Source: Flavobacterium cupriresistens
GTDB taxonomy: Bacteria; Bacteroidota; Bacteroidia; Flavobacteriales; Flavobacteriaceae
Length of the DNA stretch: 64,000 nt
Reading direction: 5' to 3'
Assembly: GCF_020911925.1 (NCBI RefSeq)
Contig: NZ_CP087134.1
Span: forward strand, 2,170,001-2,234,000
This document shows positions 61,700-64,000 of the stretch, in pieces; position 1 is the stretch's first letter, and each line of letters opens with the position of its first letter. The translations under genes were made by a program, and so were the position numbers. Under the pieces are notes generated by a model. That model searched no databases and was not told where the DNA came from. It was given only the letters and a program-made list of their open reading frames with translations.

Positions 61700-61713
61700 A
61701 GTTTTAAAATAAA

Positions 61714-62202
61714 ATGAATATGAATTTTACTGCCATAGATTTTGAAACGGCAACTGCTTACCATCCTTGTTCTGTTGGAATTGTAACGGTACAAAACGGG
61801 ATAATTGTAGACGAGTTTGTCACTTTGATAAAACCTCCCAATAATGAATACAATCCGTTCACCATTCGTGTACATGGAATTTACCCGCGAGATACTGTAA
61901 ATGCAAAATCATTTTTGCAAGTCTATCCGGAAATCGAAAAAAGATTAAAAAATAGAGTAGTGGTAGCGCATAATGAAAGTTTCGATCGTAATGTTTTATT
62001 TAAGTCAATGGCGCTTTATGGCTTAGATTATGAAGAGCTCAATATTGCCCCACGTTGGGAATGCACAGTGAAAATGTATAAAGCAAAAGGAATAAAGCCG
62101 ACGAAATTAAGTGATTGTTGCCGGGAAATGAACATTCAGCTGAGCCATCACGAAGCACTTTCTGATGCACGAGCCTGTGCTAAATTATATCTGTTGAAAT
62201 AA
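61714..62202 (+). CDS. DEDDh-type 3'-5' exonuclease
   Basis: A small nuclease of the DnaQ/RNase T exonuclease superfamily (162 aa). The DEDDh residues are visible: Asp and Glu in FTAIDFETATA, Asp in VVAHNESFDRNVLF, and His and Asp in LSHHEALSDARACAKL. Such stand-alone domains are usually called DNA polymerase III epsilon-like exonucleases and act on DNA or RNA ends. No polymerase or partner gene is nearby. Confidence 0.9.
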   Translation: MNMNFTAIDFETATAYHPCSVGIVTVQNGIIVDEFVTLIKPPNNEYNPFTIRVHGIYPRDTVNAKSFLQVYPEIEKRLKNRVVVAHNESFDRNVLFKSMALYGLDYEELNIAPRWECTVKMYKAKGIKPTKLSDCCREMNIQLSHHEALSDARACAKLYLLK

Positions 62203-62209
62203 TTTAAGT

Positions 62210-62217
62210 TATATTTG
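62210..62217 (+). promoter_or_regulatory. promoter -7 box TATATTTG
   Basis: A perfect TAnnTTTG box starting 7 bases after the exonuclease stop, 63 bases before the DUF2851 start. A TTG at 62194-62196 is only 13 bases upstream, shorter than usual. Confidence 0.4.
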
Positions 62218-62280
62218 TAAGATTAGTACTAATTTTTATTTATTTTTAGGTTTGTTTATGAATTAATATAAAGCCTAAAA

Positions 62281-63552
62281 ATGAAAGAAGAATTTCTTCA
62301 TTACCTGTGGAAATTTAAGAAATTTGAAACCTTAAATTTAAAGACGACTCAAAATGAGCCTGTAACAATTATTAAGACAGGAGACTATTTGGGACTTTCG
62401 GGACCTGATTTTTTTAATGCTCAAATTATAATTGGAAAGCAAAAGTGGGCTGGGAATGTCGAAATTCATCTAAAATCATCCGATTGGTATGTGCACGGTC
62501 ATGAAAGCGATATTGCTTATGAAAATGTAATTTTGCATGTAGTTTGGGAGCACGATACCGCAATATTTCGGGTAGATAATACTGAAATTTCTGTTTTGGT
62601 ATTAAAGGATTATGTTTCGTTAGAAATACTAAATAATTATGAGCATTTAACTAAACCAAAGTCATGGATTCCCTGTGAAAGGGAAATTGCTCGGATTGAT
62701 GAATTTGTTTTCAAAAATTGGCTGGAACGTATTTTTTTTGAACGATTAGAACGCAAATCTGAACTTGTTTTTAGTTTGTTGAAGGAAAAAAATCAGGATT
62801 GGGAAGCCGTTCTATTCTGTTTACTGGCTAAAAATTTCGGTTTGAATATAAATGGAGATTCTTTTTTTCAAGTCGCGAAGTCAATTCCGTTTTCAATTGT
62901 CAGAAAAGAAGGTTTCGAAACAGAAAATCTGGAAGCTTTGTTTTTTGGAATTTCGGGTTTGCTGGATACGGAGAAAGAAGATGTTTATTTTACAGATTTA
63001 CAAATCAGATATTTTTATCTAATTAGTAAATACCAGTTACCGAAAGTGTACATTGATCCACTTCAGTTTTTTAAACTTCGTCCGGATAATTTTCCGACCA
63101 TTCGACTTTCGCAACTAGCGGCCTTATATAAAAAACATCAAAACTTATTCACTGCAATAATTGAAGTAAAATCGATCAAAAAGGTGTATGAATTGTTTGC
63201 TGTTTCCTCCACTTTGTACTGGCAGAATCATTACCAGTTCGATAAAGAAAGTCCTAAAAAAGTAAAAACAGTATCGAAATCATTCATAGATTTAATAATT
63301 CTAAATACAATAATTCCGCTACAATTTGCTTACGCAGAAAAGAGAGGGGAATTTATTTCAGAAGATTTAATTGATTTTATGAAGGAGGTCGCTCCCGAGA
63401 AAAATTCGATTATTGATAAGTTTGAATCCTTCGGAGTAGTATCAAACAGCGCTTTTGATACACAAGCGCTCTTGCAACTCAAAAAAGAATACTGCAATCA
63501 AAATGCCTGTTTAAAATGCGCAATCGGAATAGAATTATTAAAAGGCAATTAG
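62281..63552 (+). CDS. DUF2851 family protein
   Basis: A 423-residue cytoplasmic protein that matches the DUF2851 family: it begins MKEEFLHYLWKFKKFETLNL, has GPDFFNAQIIIGKQKWAGNVEIHLKSSDWYVHGHE near the start, and SELVFSLLKEKNQDWEAVLFCLLAKNFGLNING in the middle. A Cys cluster lies at the very end (YCNQNACLKCAIG), which may bind a metal. The function is unknown, although the family is widespread and conserved in Bacteroidota. The neighbours give no clue. Confidence 0.88.
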   Translation: MKEEFLHYLWKFKKFETLNLKTTQNEPVTIIKTGDYLGLSGPDFFNAQIIIGKQKWAGNVEIHLKSSDWYVHGHESDIAYENVILHVVWEHDTAIFRVDNTEISVLVLKDYVSLEILNNYEHLTKPKSWIPCEREIARIDEFVFKNWLERIFFERLERKSELVFSLLKEKNQDWEAVLFCLLAKNFGLNINGDSFFQVAKSIPFSIVRKEGFETENLEALFFGISGLLDTEKEDVYFTDLQIRYFYLISKYQLPKVYIDPLQFFKLRPDNFPTIRLSQLAALYKKHQNLFTAIIEVKSIKKVYELFAVSSTLYWQNHYQFDKESPKKVKTVSKSFIDLIILNTIIPLQFAYAEKRGEFISEDLIDFMKEVAPEKNSIIDKFESFGVVSNSAFDTQALLQLKKEYCNQNACLKCAIGIELLKGN

Positions 63553-63577
63553 AAAACAGGTTCGTTATATATTTTTG

Positions 63578-63585
63578 TACTTTTG
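63578..63585 (+). promoter_or_regulatory. promoter -7 box TACTTTTG
   Basis: A perfect TAnnTTTG box 91 bases before the PspC gene start, preceding a TCTAAAATC repeat stretch. Confidence 0.4.
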
Positions 63586-63590
63586 TCCAA

Positions 63591-63670
63591 AGTCTAGAAT
63601 CTAAGTTTTAAAATCTGAAGTCAGGAGTTTAGAATCTAAAATCTAAAGTCATCAATCTAAAATCTAAAAT
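63591..63670. repeat. TCTAAAATC short repeat stretch
   Basis: Multiple copies of AATCTAAA, TCTGAAGTC and TCTAAAGTC in 80 bases upstream of the PspC gene. The same word also occurs at 3193-3225, within a coding region, and at 22561-22593. Confidence 0.7.
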
Positions 63671-63676
63671 AAGCGC

Positions 63677-63904
63677 ATGTCAGCAATAGTAAAACTCAAA
63701 TTCTTTTTTGAAAAATATGGTTTTCATGTCTCTTCAAGATTGGCAGATAAATTGGGTATGCGGGTAACTAGCGTACGGTTATTTTTTATTTATATTTCAT
63801 TTGTGACTGTAGGCTTGGGTTTTGGAGTTTATTTAACTCTGGCCTTCTGGATAAGGCTAAAAGATTTAATTAGAGCAAAACGAACTTCCGTTTTTGATTT
63901 ATAA
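63677..63904 (+). CDS. PspC domain-containing small membrane protein
   Basis: A 75-residue protein with the PspC pattern: KLGMRVTSVRLFFIYISFVTVGLGFGVYLTLAFWIR contains one long or two short membrane segments (about residues 34-60). PspC proteins sense membrane or envelope stress in the phage-shock response, but the companion psp genes are not seen here. The C-terminus is short and basic (KDLIRAKRTSVFDL). It ends at a bidirectional terminator. Confidence 0.85.
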   Translation: MSAIVKLKFFFEKYGFHVSSRLADKLGMRVTSVRLFFIYISFVTVGLGFGVYLTLAFWIRLKDLIRAKRTSVFDL

Positions 63905-63910
63905 GCATAA

Positions 63911-63940
63911 AAAAACTCCAAATTTAATTTGGAGTTTTTT
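63911..63940. terminator. bidirectional intrinsic terminator
   Basis: AAACTCCAAATT pairs with AATTTGGAGTTT, with A and T runs on both sides. It serves the PspC gene and probably the converging partial gene at the window edge. Confidence 0.88.
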
Positions 63941-63961
63941 TATGAAATAGTATGCTGAAAA

Positions 63962-64000
63962 TTATTCTGTTTTATTCAGTTTTGATCTTTTCTTACTGTA
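63962..64000 (-). CDS. partial gene, C-terminus only
   Basis: On the minus strand the last 13 codons before the window edge read YSKKRSKLNKTE and stop at 63962-63964. The basic ending and the bidirectional terminator just beyond it suggest the real 3' end of a gene continuing outside the window. Identity cannot be given. Confidence 0.4.
   Translation of the reverse strand, partial: YSKKRSKLNKTE

Noticed and set aside
1..64000. tRNA or rRNA genes
   Set aside because: I looked for GGTTCGAATCC-type T loops and rRNA-like conserved stretches and saw none; a tRNAscan-SE run would settle this.

Overview
The window looks like a chromosome segment from Flavobacterium or a close relative (Bacteroidota, Flavobacteriia). 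The evidence is a low-GC sequence, two SusC/SusD pairs, a type IX secretion (T9SS) sorting tail, a lipoprotein form of TamA (TamL), GSCFA, DUF2851, DUF4136, DUF4230 and DUF5522 proteins, a long aromatic amino acid hydroxylase, and promoters of the flavobacterial TTG...TAnnTTTG type. I see no prophage, CRISPR array, rRNA, tRNA or complete insertion sequence. The taxon is inferred from gene content, not from a marker gene search.

Layout. 0.4-2.5 kb: two tandem paralogous lipoproteins. 2.5-11.1 kb: a GSCFA protein and the overlapping tamB-tamL pair for outer membrane/envelope biogenesis. 11.1-12.65 kb: a DUF4230 gene between two tandem intergenic repeat arrays. 12.65-19.5 kb (all minus strand): aromatic amino acid hydroxylase, group III truncated haemoglobin, threonine deaminase ilvA, a DUF4136 lipoprotein and urocanate hydratase hutU. 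19.7-24 kb: DUF5522, a three-gene operon (HExxH miniprotein, ACC-deaminase-like PLP enzyme, LysM glucosaminidase) and hemL. 24-31.3 kb: a large zinc metalloprotease, a Spy-like protein, D-lactate dehydrogenase, a lipoprotein, a RelE/ParE-type toxin-antitoxin pair and lysS. 31.6-45.4 kb: an accessory region with SusC-SusD-glycerophosphodiesterase facing a second three-gene glycerophosphodiesterase cluster, bracketed by two paralogous lipoproteins and containing long non-coding, repeat-rich and decayed stretches. 45.4-52.9 kb: lipB, an AraC regulator, a flavodoxin-fold reductase, a Crp-like regulator, a TonB-dependent receptor, an OmpA lipoprotein and rnhB. 53-64 kb: a second SusC-SusD pair, a putative porin, a cystathionine beta-synthase-like enzyme, a DEDDh exonuclease, DUF2851, PspC, and the tail of one more minus-strand gene.

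The most informative regulatory feature lies upstream of ilvA. A 19-residue open frame with seven isoleucines is followed by a perfect 10-bp hairpin, an antiterminator strand and an intrinsic terminator: a textbook isoleucine attenuator. A segment carrying that terminator, the adjacent repeat and the first codons of ilvA is duplicated about 365 bp upstream, where it ends the preceding DUF4136 gene.

Many intergenic regions carry palindromic repeat families built from shared words (CACGAATT, CACAGATT, GCGCCACAAAGGC, TCTAAAATC). Two near-identical palindromes bracket the toxin-antitoxin pair. The best candidate for an under-described functional system is the pair of facing glycerophosphodiesterase loci at 33-44 kb, one of which has its own SusC/SusD importer. 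All functional calls rest on reading motifs and families; no database search was possible.
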